This document shows, piece by piece, positions 31,750-40,686 of a DNA stretch of 64,000 nucleotides. The notes under the pieces are model-generated. The model was given only the letters and a program-made list of their open reading frames with translations. It searched no databases and was not told the origin of the DNA. A program made the position numbers and the translations under genes. Where the stretch lies: contig CP034537.1 of NCBI GenBank assembly GCA_004000515.1, positions 5,036,001-5,100,000 on the forward strand, read 5' to 3'. The stretch is from Pseudomonas poae (lineage in GTDB: Bacteria > Pseudomonadota > Gammaproteobacteria > Pseudomonadales > Pseudomonadaceae). The stretch's first letter is position 1. Each line of letters begins with the position of its first letter.

Positions 31750-31852
31750 GCATAAACCTCGGAAAGAAGGATTAGGAAAAATGCCAGTTTACTGAGAGTT
31801 CGACTACTGCGCGACGTTATAAATCCTACGACCGAAAGAGAAACTTCACCCG

Positions 31853-33258
31853 CTAACCTATCTGAGCCTGGCGCAGTGCTTCGCTTAGCGTAACCAGGGT
31901 GTCGTCCAGGTTGGGTTGCCCATGAAACGTATGGCTCAATCGCAGGTGCTGCTGGTGCAGGCCGCTGAGACTGAACAGCTCGCCAGGTGCCACCACCACA
32001 TGTTGAGCGAGCAAGCGCTGGAATACCTGACGCATATCGACTGTCCGGGTGGAACCCAGCCAGAACGTAGCGCCGGCAAGTGGCATTCGGTAGGTCAACT
32101 GGCCCGCCAGGTGTAGCTCAAGGCGCTCAGCCATTTGCTCGGCTTGCTGACGCAACTGCTGGCGCAAGGTGCGCAGGTGCTGGTCCATGCGCCCGCTTTG
32201 GTACAACCGGGCAATAGCGCGCTGGCGGATCGACGATAACCGGAAGGAACGCAGTAAAACTGGCGCTGCAGTTCGCGGCTCATTCGCCGCGACAGCAGAT
32301 AACCGTAGGGGGCTTCCGAACCCAGGATTTTCTCGAACGTGGAAAACACCATCAGTCGTTCGGGGTTCACCACGTCTCGCAACGGCGTATGCGGCAACTT
32401 GAAGTTCAACTCACCAAAAGTGTCGTTTTCCAACACCCAACAACCGTATTGATCCAGCAATCGGGCTACATCGAGTCGATCACCGGCCGACATGCCGAGC
32501 CCGGACGGCAAGCTGATTGTCGATGAGAGCAGCACAAGGTGCACCGCTTCGACGTTCAGCAGGTGGTCGAGGGTGCCCAGGTCCAGGTTGCCATCCGCCA
32601 GCCAGGGCAGTTCGATGACACGCACCCCGGCATCCTGTAGTACACGCAGGATCAACCAGTCACAGGGCGACTCCACGATAACGGTGGTACCCCGCAGGCC
32701 CAGCACTTCGGTCAAGAGGTCCAGCACGCCACGCAAATCAGCGCCAATGTAGACATCGTCCGCGTGCCAGCAACGCGTAGGTGAGGAGGTATACCGCGCC
32801 GCCAATGCATCCCGAAGCTCCCAGACACCACAAGGTTGGGACCAGGGCTGCAGATGTCGCGGGTATTGGCGCACCAATTCCCGCTCCAGCTTTAACAGAG
32901 GGCCATCCAATGAGGCGAGGAGTGTCGGCTCATCACCGCTGAGCACCACCACGCTGGGTCGTCGAGCAGCGGCATACACACGATCAAGCAGATCCCCGCC
33001 TGTCCATGTCGGCGGCTGTGTCGGAATCGGCCAAGCGTAGTAACCCGACTTGGCCACCGAGTAGACCCTGCCCTCCTTCTCCAGTAGCGAATATGCATAT
33101 TGGATCGTTGAGATCGATACGCTCAAACGCGTGGCCAACTGCCGCAGCGATGGCAGTTTTACCCGCGCATCGGTGCTGACCTCGCCGATCAGGCTGATGA
33201 TGTAGCGATAGACCGCCTGGTAGGCAAAATCTGCCTGCCGCTCGCCGCGCAGGATCAT
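31853..33258 (-). CDS. MocR-like GntR regulator with aminotransferase-fold domain (frameshifted)
   Basis: About 468 aa when repaired. The winged-helix GntR domain (LPSLRQLATRLSVSISTIQYAYSLLE) is followed by a class I aminotransferase-like domain (VENDTFGELNF). Where PLP enzymes carry the Schiff-base lysine the segment is FSTFEKILGSEAPYGYL, with a lysine present. One base is missing in the plus-strand A run at 32256-32259: repair gives RQFLLRSFRLSSIRQRAI. I chose ATG 33258 because its ATGA overlaps the stop of the upstream 470-aa gene; a TTG six codons earlier is possible. It is translationally coupled to that gene. Confidence 0.82.
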
Positions 33259-34667
33259 CGACCGGACAATTGACAAGGCTGCCCATCAGGCCGCCTGGCC
33301 GCAAGGACATCAACCGCCTGCCCTTCTGGCCGCTTACGGTACAGGTGCTGCAACAAGGCCATCGGTAAACCGCTGGTGTCCGTGACCCACTGTTGCAGCA
33401 TGTCGGCAGAGGGCTTGCCTTGTAGGACCTTGTGCAGTTCCGGCAGCGCCACCAGCATGCCCGGATGGCACTGACGCAGGTAGCTTTCCAGGCGTTCGCC
33501 ATGGTGGATAAACGGCGAATAAAGCATGCAGGTCAGTTGTGTTCCATCCAGGCCGAAGAATTGCTGTGCAAGGGTGTTTGAGGTATCACGTCCCTCGCGG
33601 GTTGTCGCCTGAGCTAAGAGCCGCTCGGACAGCTCTCGGCGGCGTGTGTTCCGGGCCGCCTGCTGGATAAAGCCCTTCACACCCTCCTCATAATTAAGAT
33701 CACGCAGGCATTCCCCCTGCAGGCCATGCAGATGAGCCATCAGTAACGGATTGGCATAGGCCGGCTGACTAAAGTGAAAGTCGAGCGGATCTGTCGCATA
33801 GGCCATGAAGTCGTTGAGCAAGGACGAGGATGCGGGCACCACACTTTCCAGCAGGTCGGCAATGCCGATATAAGCCAGATGGCGATGACACGCCTTGCTG
33901 GGGTTGCTGCTGGCGACGTAATGCTCGCCGTACATATCGCGGTAGTACCCCTCGCTCCATTCGGTCATGCGAGTGAACAAGCCGTTGAGAGTCGGCGGAC
34001 GGGCGCTCGGTATGGCCACGCCCGCGCCTTGGGCTGACTTCTTGAGCCAGGCGAGCAGTTGGCTCTGCTTACGCGGGGAATCACCGCTGACCAATGCATG
34101 GACGCCGCCATGCCACGTGGTGACGCGTTGATGGAAATCACCCAGTGCCAAATAGGTGTCACTGCACAGTATCGCCCTACAGTCTCCTGAGGTCAGGTGG
34201 CCCGCCATCAGCATATTGCGCTGACTGGTTTCGCGACCCATGCTGGACGCCGGGCGCTGATGGTTGAAGGGGTGAACTTCCTGGTTGTCCACCATCAGCA
34301 GTTCTACCCGCGAGTCGTCATGGAAAAACAGCCGGCCGTAGCCACGGTTGAGCGTATCAAGCGTGCCTTGGGTCATGCCTGCATGCCGTAGGGTTGCGAC
34401 TCGCAGCTTAAAGGTCCGAGGGGACCGACCCGCAATCGTCAATTGTGCGGCCCGCAACAGCGCCAGGGTGTAGCTGCTCACAACACCGCCGCCATGGGCG
34501 ATCAAGACCTTGTAGTCGCCGATCTGCTCCATACCACCGGCTGACACAATGATCCGCTGAATCAACAATTGAAGTACCGTGCGTTCCTCTCGAGTAAAGT
34601 GCCCAATCAACCGTTGCAGAACTTGCTGGTAAACATAATTCATGGCCTGTTCGTGAATAGCGCTCAT
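33255..34667 (-). CDS. Unrecognised 470-aa protein, coupled to a MocR-like regulator
   Basis: I do not recognise this family. The protein is soluble, with no signal peptide and no membrane segments. Visible features: a glycine cluster LIAHGGGVVSSYTLALLRAAQ near residues 56-76 that could be a nucleotide or phosphate loop but is not a Walker A; VHPFNHQRP; FHQRVTTWHGGVHALVSGD, with several histidines; and a C-terminal helical half. The ribosome site is weak (GGTAG). It overlaps the MocR-like gene by 4 bp (ATGA), so the two form one operon read from the structured region at 34668-35373. Codon use looks like the host's. It could be an enzyme acting on an amino acid or amine that the regulator senses; this is a guess from context. 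Confidence 0.7.
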   Translation of the reverse strand: MSAIHEQAMNYVYQQVLQRLIGHFTREERTVLQLLIQRIIVSAGGMEQIGDYKVLIAHGGGVVSSYTLALLRAAQLTIAGRSPRTFKLRVATLRHAGMTQGTLDTLNRGYGRLFFHDDSRVELLMVDNQEVHPFNHQRPASSMGRETSQRNMLMAGHLTSGDCRAILCSDTYLALGDFHQRVTTWHGGVHALVSGDSPRKQSQLLAWLKKSAQGAGVAIPSARPPTLNGLFTRMTEWSEGYYRDMYGEHYVASSNPSKACHRHLAYIGIADLLESVVPASSSLLNDFMAYATDPLDFHFSQPAYANPLLMAHLHGLQGECLRDLNYEEGVKGFIQQAARNTRRRELSERLLAQATTREGRDTSNTLAQQFFGLDGTQLTCMLYSPFIHHGERLESYLRQCHPGMLVALPELHKVLQGKPSADMLQQWVTDTSGLPMALLQHLYRKRPEGQAVDVLAARRPDGQPCQLSGR

Positions 34668-35373
34668 TGTTCTACTACCTACGTTTAAATATCAGTTTCG
34701 AGCAGCTGAAAAGTATGTGCCCGATCTATTGTGCGTGTAAGAGATTTGCTCGGCGCACCGTACGCCGATGAATAAACACTAGCACTCAGCAGCCATTCAG
34801 AATCGACACACTCACGGAGGATCCGAGCATGTCTCATGCACGCAAATGCAGCATTTACCGAGTGTTTAGGGCGGAAAGCACCGCCCTAGGATCATTCCGA
34901 CAAACTCCTACACACCTTTAACCAATCAATTAAAGAAGCGTCCCACCTATAGAACTCAAACAACTTATCCATTTGTTGAATTGAGACTTTCCTCGGGCCT
35001 TGTTGTTTCCATGATCCCACATGAGTGCTGCGTTGTTAGTTATGGCAACTACCAGCTGCGACTTCGAAGATTCAATCATTGCTCAGTCCTTGAGATGAAA
35101 GTGAAGATGCAATTATCAATGCTGGAGAATCGATTAACAGATACAGAACCTGGCCGAAAACCAGTCCAGATTGACACCAAGCGACAGGATGATGGCGCGC
35201 ACACAACGACGCCGCGCTGGAATCCGGCGCGGCGTAAAGGAGAAAGGTAGATTTTGCTGGGCTAAAGCGCCAAACCGACGCTTTAGCGGTAGAGCAGGAT
35301 GAGTCCTGTCAAATGGCGCTTTTGCCCCATTCGCCAGTGGGCTGGAAGAGTCGTTTGCGAATCTTCCTACACC
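34668..35373. other. 706-bp intergenic region with lower GC and three hairpins
   Basis: No convincing gene. A TTG-started 89-codon plus-strand frame at 34981-35250 has no ribosome site or family resemblance and is not called. Perfect or near-perfect hairpins lie at 34867-34888 (TAGGGCGG/CCGCCCTA), 35209-35235 (ACGCCGCGC/GCGCGGCGT) and 35261-35287 (GCTAAAGCG/CGCTTTAGC). It must contain the promoter of the 470-aa/MocR operon and the end of mexS; a small RNA is possible. Confidence 0.5.
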
Positions 35374-36396
35374 CTAAACAGCTTCTACCTGCAACGCTAC
35401 GCGTTCACGGCACGGACATTCGTCCATATAGCGGTGTGCTTCCACGAACTGGTTGAATGGAAACACTGTAGTTTTCAACGGCACCAGCACGCGATCAGCC
35501 GTGAGTTGGTTGATGTCACGCAAGGCGCGCTGCAGTGCTACCTGGTCCTGGGTAATGCCCAGCTCCGGCTTGCCGGTGAAATTGCCTATGCAGTGCACAA
35601 AGAACTGAATGTTCTTCTGGAACGCCGCACACGCCGGGAATGGTGTCTGGTTGCCACCCTGCAGACCGTACAGCACCAAGCTGCCACGGGGTGCCAATAC
35701 ATCACCGAGTAATGACATCTGCGGACCGCCAAGGCCGTCGAACACTACGTCAACGCCACGGTTATCAGTGAACTTGTTGACCTGCATCAGCAGGTCCTGC
35801 TCTTCGGTGACAATGACTTTCTCCGCCCCGAGAGACAGCAAGTACTCGCGCTCGGCGCTGTCTTTGGTCGCGGCAATCACCCGCACACCCAAGGCTTTGC
35901 CCAGCTGTACAAAGGACGGGCCGGCGCAGTGGCTGGCGTCGGTGACCAGGGCGAACTGCCCAGGTTTGACGCGTGCCAGGTCCACGTACGCAAAGTAGGC
36001 AATCAGCAGCGGTGTGTAGTGCACGCTGGCTTCGATCGGGCTCAAGACATCCGGGTAACGGGTCAGGGCCGAACGGGGCAGGACGATCTGCTCGCCATAC
36101 ACCGGGTAATCATTGGGGCTCTCGGCCGGAAAACTGGCCACCTTATCGCCCACCGACAAATCTTCCACGCCGTCGCCTACTGCGACCACGACTCCGGCCA
36201 TCTCATGGCCAAGCCCCGAGGGCAGGCGTGCATGGGAAGACGCCAGGTTCTGGCGCCACAAAATGTCATACCAACTGATGCCAATCGCTTCGACTCGCAC
36301 CTGCACTTCGCCCGGTGCGGGCAACGCGGCTGCATGCTCTTCGCACTTGAGCACCTCGGCCGGACCAAACTTGTGAAAACGGATCGTGCGGGACAT
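35374..36396 (-). CDS. mexS: MexS-type zinc-dependent alcohol dehydrogenase family oxidoreductase
   Basis: A 340-aa MDR-superfamily oxidoreductase/quinone reductase. The N-terminal GroES-like part has GLGHEMAGVVVAVG and VGDKVASFP; the Rossmann part has ALVTDASHCAGPSFVQLGK and DVVFDGLGG. It lacks the structural-zinc cysteine cluster, as quinone reductases do. The start at 36396 (MSRTIRFHKFG) is preferred over an 11-codon extension. Its head-to-head position with mexT and its length match P. aeruginosa MexS, which lowers the electrophilic signal that activates MexT. The symbol rests mainly on that context. Confidence 0.8.
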   Translation of the reverse strand: MSRTIRFHKFGPAEVLKCEEHAAALPAPGEVQVRVEAIGISWYDILWRQNLASSHARLPSGLGHEMAGVVVAVGDGVEDLSVGDKVASFPAESPNDYPVYGEQIVLPRSALTRYPDVLSPIEASVHYTPLLIAYFAYVDLARVKPGQFALVTDASHCAGPSFVQLGKALGVRVIAATKDSAEREYLLSLGAEKVIVTEEQDLLMQVNKFTDNRGVDVVFDGLGGPQMSLLGDVLAPRGSLVLYGLQGGNQTPFPACAAFQKNIQFFVHCIGNFTGKPELGITQDQVALQRALRDINQLTADRVLVPLKTTVFPFNQFVEAHRYMDECPCRERVALQVEAV

Positions 36397-36473
36397 CGCA
36401 AACCTCGTCAAAGTAACCTCTAATGCCATGAACTCTATCTGGGCTTTCCCGGTAAGACCACAGGTCGCCGTTA

Positions 36474-36497
36474 ATAGTCGACATGCCTGTCATTGAT
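36474..36497 (-). promoter_or_regulatory. mexS: Candidate MexT-binding (nod-box-like) site upstream of mexS
   Basis: The minus strand reads ATCA-N5-AGGCAT-N4-ACTAT, with the exact spacing of the P. aeruginosa MexT box ATCA-N5-GTCGAT-N4-ACYAT. The outer halves match fully; the central hexamer matches at two of six positions. It lies 78 bp before the mexS start codon. Confidence 0.5.
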
Positions 36498-36665
36498 TCC
36501 GCACATGGGGAAAAGACTTCCAGCTAACGTAGGAAAATTCAATTAGCCGGTGCAGAGTACCAGCCTTTCCCCGTAAGATTCATGCCGGTCATGCTTCTAA
36601 ATGGAATCTGAAGGGTTCTGATATGGCCGCTCTCGTCAAGCAAGCTGACTCTTCCAGGACACAAG

Positions 36666-37610
36666 ATGAACCGTAACGACCTGCGTCGTGTCGACCTTAA
36701 CCTCTTGATCGTATTCGAAACCTTGATGCACGAGCGCAGCGTAACCCGCGCCGCCGAGAAACTCTTCCTCGGCCAGCCGGCCATCAGCGCGGCATTGTCA
36801 CGCCTGCGCAGCCTGTTCGACGACCCGCTGTTCGTGCGCACCGGACGCAGCATGGAACCTTCGGCTCGCGCCGTGGAAATCTTCGCCCTGCTCTCCCCGG
36901 CCCTTGACTCGATTTCCACCGCCGTCAGCCGCGCCGCCGAGTTCGACCCGGCCACCAGCACCGCAGTGTTCCGTATCGGCCTGTCCGACGACGTCGAATT
37001 CGCCCTGTTGCCCCAACTGCTCAAACGCCTGCGCGCCGAAGCCCCGGGCATCGTACTGGTGGTACGCCGCGTCAACTACATCCTGATGCCCGGCCTGCTG
37101 GCCTCTGGCGAAATCTCCATCGGCGTCAGCTACACCGCCGACCTGCCGGCCAACGCCAAGCGCAAAGTGCTGCGCCGCAGCCTGCCCAAACTGCTGCGCG
37201 CCGACAGCGTGCCCGGCTCCCTGAGCCTGGACGACTTCTGCGCCCGCCCCCATGCACTGGTGTCGTTTGCCGGTGATTTGAGCGGCTTTATTGACGAAGA
37301 ACTGGACAAGCTCGATCGCAAACGCCACGTCGTACTGGCAGTGCCGCAGTTCAATGGGCTGGGCACTTTGCTGGCAGGCACGGACATTGTCGCCATCGTG
37401 CCGGACTACGCCGCCGAGGCACTGACCGCAGCAGGTGGTTTGCGTGCGGAAGAACCGCCATTGCCAGTGCGCTCGTTTGAGTTGCACATGGCGTGGCGTG
37501 GGTCGCAGGACAATGATCCTGGTGAGCGGTGGTTGCGGTCGCGGATTCAGATGTTTTTGGCGACCCCGATAGCCTGTAAACACGATCGCACCCGACTCCA
37601 AACCCTTTAA
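36666..37610 (+). CDS. mexT: LysR-type regulator MexT
   Basis: A 314-aa LysR regulator. The opening MNRNDLRRVDLNLLIVFETL, the helix-turn-helix KLFLGQPAISAALSRLR and the effector-domain strings FRIGLSDDVEFALLPQLL and AVPQFNGLGTLLAGTDI match my memory of P. aeruginosa MexT nearly residue for residue. MexT activates mexS and the mexEF-oprN efflux pump under electrophile/disulfide stress. Here no pump genes follow: the next gene is convergent. The last 15 or so residues after FLATP look like a lineage-specific tail. Intact. Confidence 0.9.
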   Translation: MNRNDLRRVDLNLLIVFETLMHERSVTRAAEKLFLGQPAISAALSRLRSLFDDPLFVRTGRSMEPSARAVEIFALLSPALDSISTAVSRAAEFDPATSTAVFRIGLSDDVEFALLPQLLKRLRAEAPGIVLVVRRVNYILMPGLLASGEISIGVSYTADLPANAKRKVLRRSLPKLLRADSVPGSLSLDDFCARPHALVSFAGDLSGFIDEELDKLDRKRHVVLAVPQFNGLGTLLAGTDIVAIVPDYAAEALTAAGGLRAEEPPLPVRSFELHMAWRGSQDNDPGERWLRSRIQMFLATPIACKHDRTRLQTL

Positions 37611-37614
37611 AACA

Positions 37615-37633
37615 ACCTCCTTTTTAAGGAGGT
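37615..37633. terminator. Hairpin between convergent mexT and dimethylformamidase-like gene
   Basis: Perfect 8-bp stem ACCTCCTT/AAGGAGGT with a 3-nt TTT loop, immediately after the mexT stop and touching the last base of the opposite gene. There is no clear T run after it. Being a palindrome, it shows a perfect Shine-Dalgarno sequence on both strands. Confidence 0.45.
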
Positions 37634-39294
37634 CAGCGAACCTGCCTACTGCGCAAGAAACGCTCAAGTACATTTTTTGTGATCATCACGGTGTAAATGT
37701 CTGCCTGCATGAGCCCATGTACCCACTCGCAGGTGGCGGCGGTAAAGACCTCGCCTCGTCCTTTGTGGAAGTGCACCACCATGCCGGCCCCACGGCTGTG
37801 AGACGCGATGCTGGCGTCGCTGAGTTCGGGCGCCAGGATGGACGCGCGAAACCGGGCGTCGCCGTCGCCGAGCATGAATGAATAGTCGTCCTCGGACCGA
37901 CCGTGCTCGGCGTTGGTCGCCCAGCCCATTGCGAGAATGTGCACTCCGTTGGGCGCTCCGTCGGTGCCGAGCGGTTCTGGAAGGCCGTCGATGAACGTGT
38001 ATTCGAGGCCATCCACTTCATAGCCAAAGATGTTGGCTTCGTCGCCGAACATGTCCGCGTAGCCAAGGCCCGTCCCCCTAAACGCCCAGTGCTCAGGCCT
38101 GAAGACTGTGTATCCGCGCGGGTGGCGCGGTGCCATTCCTCCAAAGCTGCCGTATATCCCGCGCAGCGCATTCACCCCGAACGTCGATGCCCCGGGGTGA
38201 TTTACCCTCGGATCTTCCCAGGCCCCTGTTAGCCGATGCGGCTCGGTAGCCGCTACAGGATCGAGCGCGCCGGCATCGTACTTGTAGGCCACCTGCCGCC
38301 GACCCTCATCCTCCAGGCGAATCTGCCACATGAAATTGCCGGCAAATCGCGCGACCTTACCGCCCGCCTCGACAAAGGCGTCGACATGGTCGCGCATTTC
38401 CCGAGTCCAGTACTCGTCGTGTCCGGCGAAGACGGCGCAGGCGTAACCCTCCAACGCGTGCGGGTCGTGATGCAAATCGTCCTGGGTGAGGATATGCACC
38501 GTATAACCTTGCTGTTCGGCCCAGACCACAAAGGGTCTCTCGAAAGAGGCCCACCCTGCCAGCGCGTAGTACTTGGCGTAACCGTTAAGGCCAGCCCATT
38601 CGATGAACTCATAGCGCGCCGGCCCCGGCTTGCGGGGCCGGCGCGCATTGACGCAACGTGGCGCATCGTCCGGCAGCCACACCTGCCCTCGCGCCCAGGG
38701 ACGCTGCGCCGATAGCATCGGTGAGCGGCCACGTGGCGTGCCGGGGTGGAGGCCAAAGTAATGATTGGCACCGCCCCAGTCGTTATAAGCGGCCCACGTT
38801 GATGTGGCCGCGACGAGTACCAAGGCATCGGCACGCTTGCGTAGCGCCTTGACGATAAACAGATGATGCCCGAGGACGCTGCCAGCGCAGTCCCGTACTT
38901 CCACTATGTAGCCACCCTGCTCGGCATCAGCGGGGATTGGCCATTGCAGGAAGACTGGCCAGTGGCAGCCATGCTCATAGGCACGTTCAGGCAGGGGGTG
39001 GAATCGAGCATCCAGGCTGCCGGTGGTATGCAGCGTGCGGGCAATGGCGCCATCGCGATAGATCCTGAGGCTCACCAGCGGGCAGTTCGACGACAGATAA
39101 AGGCAAACCGAATCACCCGGGCTATAGGCGCGGCGATCCGAATAGCACCAGGCCGCCGCCGGGCCTGATTCTGAAGGGACTTCCACCCAGGTCTCGCGTG
39201 CGGCCTGGCGTGGCCCTGAAGTCTGGCTGACGGTCACGTTGGCGCCGGGCCGTTCACCTCGTGCAGCGGGGTTTTTGAGGTCTGTGGAATTCAT
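37633..39294 (-). CDS. N,N-dimethylformamidase large-subunit-like protein
   Basis: A 553-aa protein. Residues about 40-150 form an immunoglobulin/lectin-like beta domain (SPGDSVCLYLSS, GGYIVEVRD). The large C-terminal part has the features of the dimethylformamidase beta-subunit C-terminal family: NDWGGANHYFG, the glutamine-amidotransferase-like AVFAGHDEYWTREMRDHVD and GNFMWQIRLED. Characterised members hydrolyse N,N-dimethylformamide using an iron held by tyrosines and a glutamate; HDEYW may carry one such ligand. No small subunit gene is adjacent, so the substrate may be another amide. It is 14 bp downstream of an MFS symporter gene on the same strand, which suggests import and breakdown of one compound. 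Intact. Confidence 0.78.
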   Translation of the reverse strand: MNSTDLKNPAARGERPGANVTVSQTSGPRQAARETWVEVPSESGPAAAWCYSDRRAYSPGDSVCLYLSSNCPLVSLRIYRDGAIARTLHTTGSLDARFHPLPERAYEHGCHWPVFLQWPIPADAEQGGYIVEVRDCAGSVLGHHLFIVKALRKRADALVLVAATSTWAAYNDWGGANHYFGLHPGTPRGRSPMLSAQRPWARGQVWLPDDAPRCVNARRPRKPGPARYEFIEWAGLNGYAKYYALAGWASFERPFVVWAEQQGYTVHILTQDDLHHDPHALEGYACAVFAGHDEYWTREMRDHVDAFVEAGGKVARFAGNFMWQIRLEDEGRRQVAYKYDAGALDPVAATEPHRLTGAWEDPRVNHPGASTFGVNALRGIYGSFGGMAPRHPRGYTVFRPEHWAFRGTGLGYADMFGDEANIFGYEVDGLEYTFIDGLPEPLGTDGAPNGVHILAMGWATNAEHGRSEDDYSFMLGDGDARFRASILAPELSDASIASHSRGAGMVVHFHKGRGEVFTAATCEWVHGLMQADIYTVMITKNVLERFLRSRQVR

Positions 39295-39308
39295 TGAGTC
39301 GTACTCCT

Positions 39309-40637
39309 TTATTCGGCTGATTTGGCGGATCGACCAGCCAAGGTATGTGCGCTGACTCGAGCGCCAGGCGCCTCGATGTGCGCAAGGTCGATGCCCGCCG
39401 TTTCGTCGATCAGAAACCCTGCCAAAACGGTCACTACGCCCAACCCGATCACATAGCTGACGTACAGATAGCCAAGGTCGGCGCCGCTAAGATAGGTGTG
39501 CGGGTAGGGAGCAGTGCCGCCAAAGATCGCCACTGACACCGACGAGACCAAGCCGACGCCTTGGGCCCGTGCCTGGTGGGTACCTGCTCGGAGAGCACCG
39601 CGGGAAAATCGCCGCAATCAACGACCAGGCGCCGAGCCCTAGCAGTTGGGCCAGGAACAGCGTGTAGGGCTCAGTGGTCACCATTATCGAGAGCGGATAA
39701 GTCAGTACGATCACCCCCAGGCCCCAGGCAATGACCATGGGCCGGCGCCCTACCCGATCGGACAACATTCCGCAGACCGGCAACCAGCACACACAGAGGA
39801 TCTGCGCGAGAAGACTGGCGACGTAGGCGCCCGTGGCGTCCATGCCCTGAGCAATCGCCGTCGCAGCGCCGAACGTGACCCAGGCGTAGTAAGTGACATT
39901 GGCGGCCGCAGCAAGCATGACGATGTTACGTGCAACGCGGAGCATCTCCCCGTGGACAGCTTGCGCGGCGGCCGCGCCTGCCCCTGCTGCGCTACAAACA
40001 CATGAGACTCCTGCGCACCGCGGCGCAAGAACAGCGCGTAAATACCGAGCACTCCACCGATAGCGAAACCTATCCTCCAGCCGTAATCACCCATGGCCTG
40101 CGCGCCCAGCAGCCAGGTAAGTGTCGCCGCCACGGCCGTCGCGGCCATCACCCCCAGCGTCACCCCCACATAGACCGAACTCGACCATAAGCCACGGTGT
40201 TTGCTGGGAGCGATCTCGGCGACATAGGTGTAGGAAACTCCTGTCTCGCCACCATGGGCGAGCCCCTGCATAAGCCGGAAAAACAGCAGCGCGACCGAGG
40301 CATACAGGCCGATGCTCTGGTAATCAGGAATAAGCGCGATGCCCAGGCTGCTGATCGCAAGCAGCAGCATGGTGAGCACCATGATGGTCCGACGCCCCAG
40401 CCGGTCGCTCAGTCGGCCAAACAACCATCCGCCGACAGGGCGTGCGACAAAGCCAACCGCAAACACCGCCAGGGTCGCGAGCATCGCCGAGCGTGCATCG
40501 GTCTTGTCGAACAGGTTGCTTGCCAGGTACACCGAAAAGGTTGCGTAGAGGGTCCAGTCAAACCATTCGAGCGCATTGCCGATACCGGCCGCGCGCAACG
40601 ATTTGAGGCGTCCTTGGTGAGACGTCGTATTGTTCAT
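39309..40637 (-). CDS. MFS metabolite:H+ symporter (three frameshifts)
   Basis: About 443 aa when repaired, twelve membrane helices. GNALEWFDWTLYATFS in helix 1, ARPVGGWLFGRLSDRLGRR in loop 2-3 and MQGLAHGGETG are marks of the metabolite:H+ symporter (ShiA/ProP/KgtP-like) family that imports organic acids. Three single bases are missing: in the plus-strand C run at 39948-39951 (repair gives KLSTGEMLRVARN), at about 39598-39604 (IFPAVLSEQVP) and at about 39572-39573 (leading to RAQGVGLVSS). Co-transcribed with the dimethylformamidase-like gene 14 bp downstream; the substrate may be that enzyme's amide. Confidence 0.83.
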
Positions 40638-40686
40638 GGGTTAGTTCCTGATTACGGATGGGATTGAAGCGATTTTGCAAGCCGGA

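Noticed and set aside
30328..31755. 475-codon plus-strand frame opposite pgm
   Set aside because: Antisense shadow; the minus strand encodes a complete set of phosphoglucomutase motifs.
34981..35250. 89-codon plus-strand frame in the intergenic region
   Set aside because: Starts with TTG, lacks a ribosome site and includes hairpin sequence; no domain seen.
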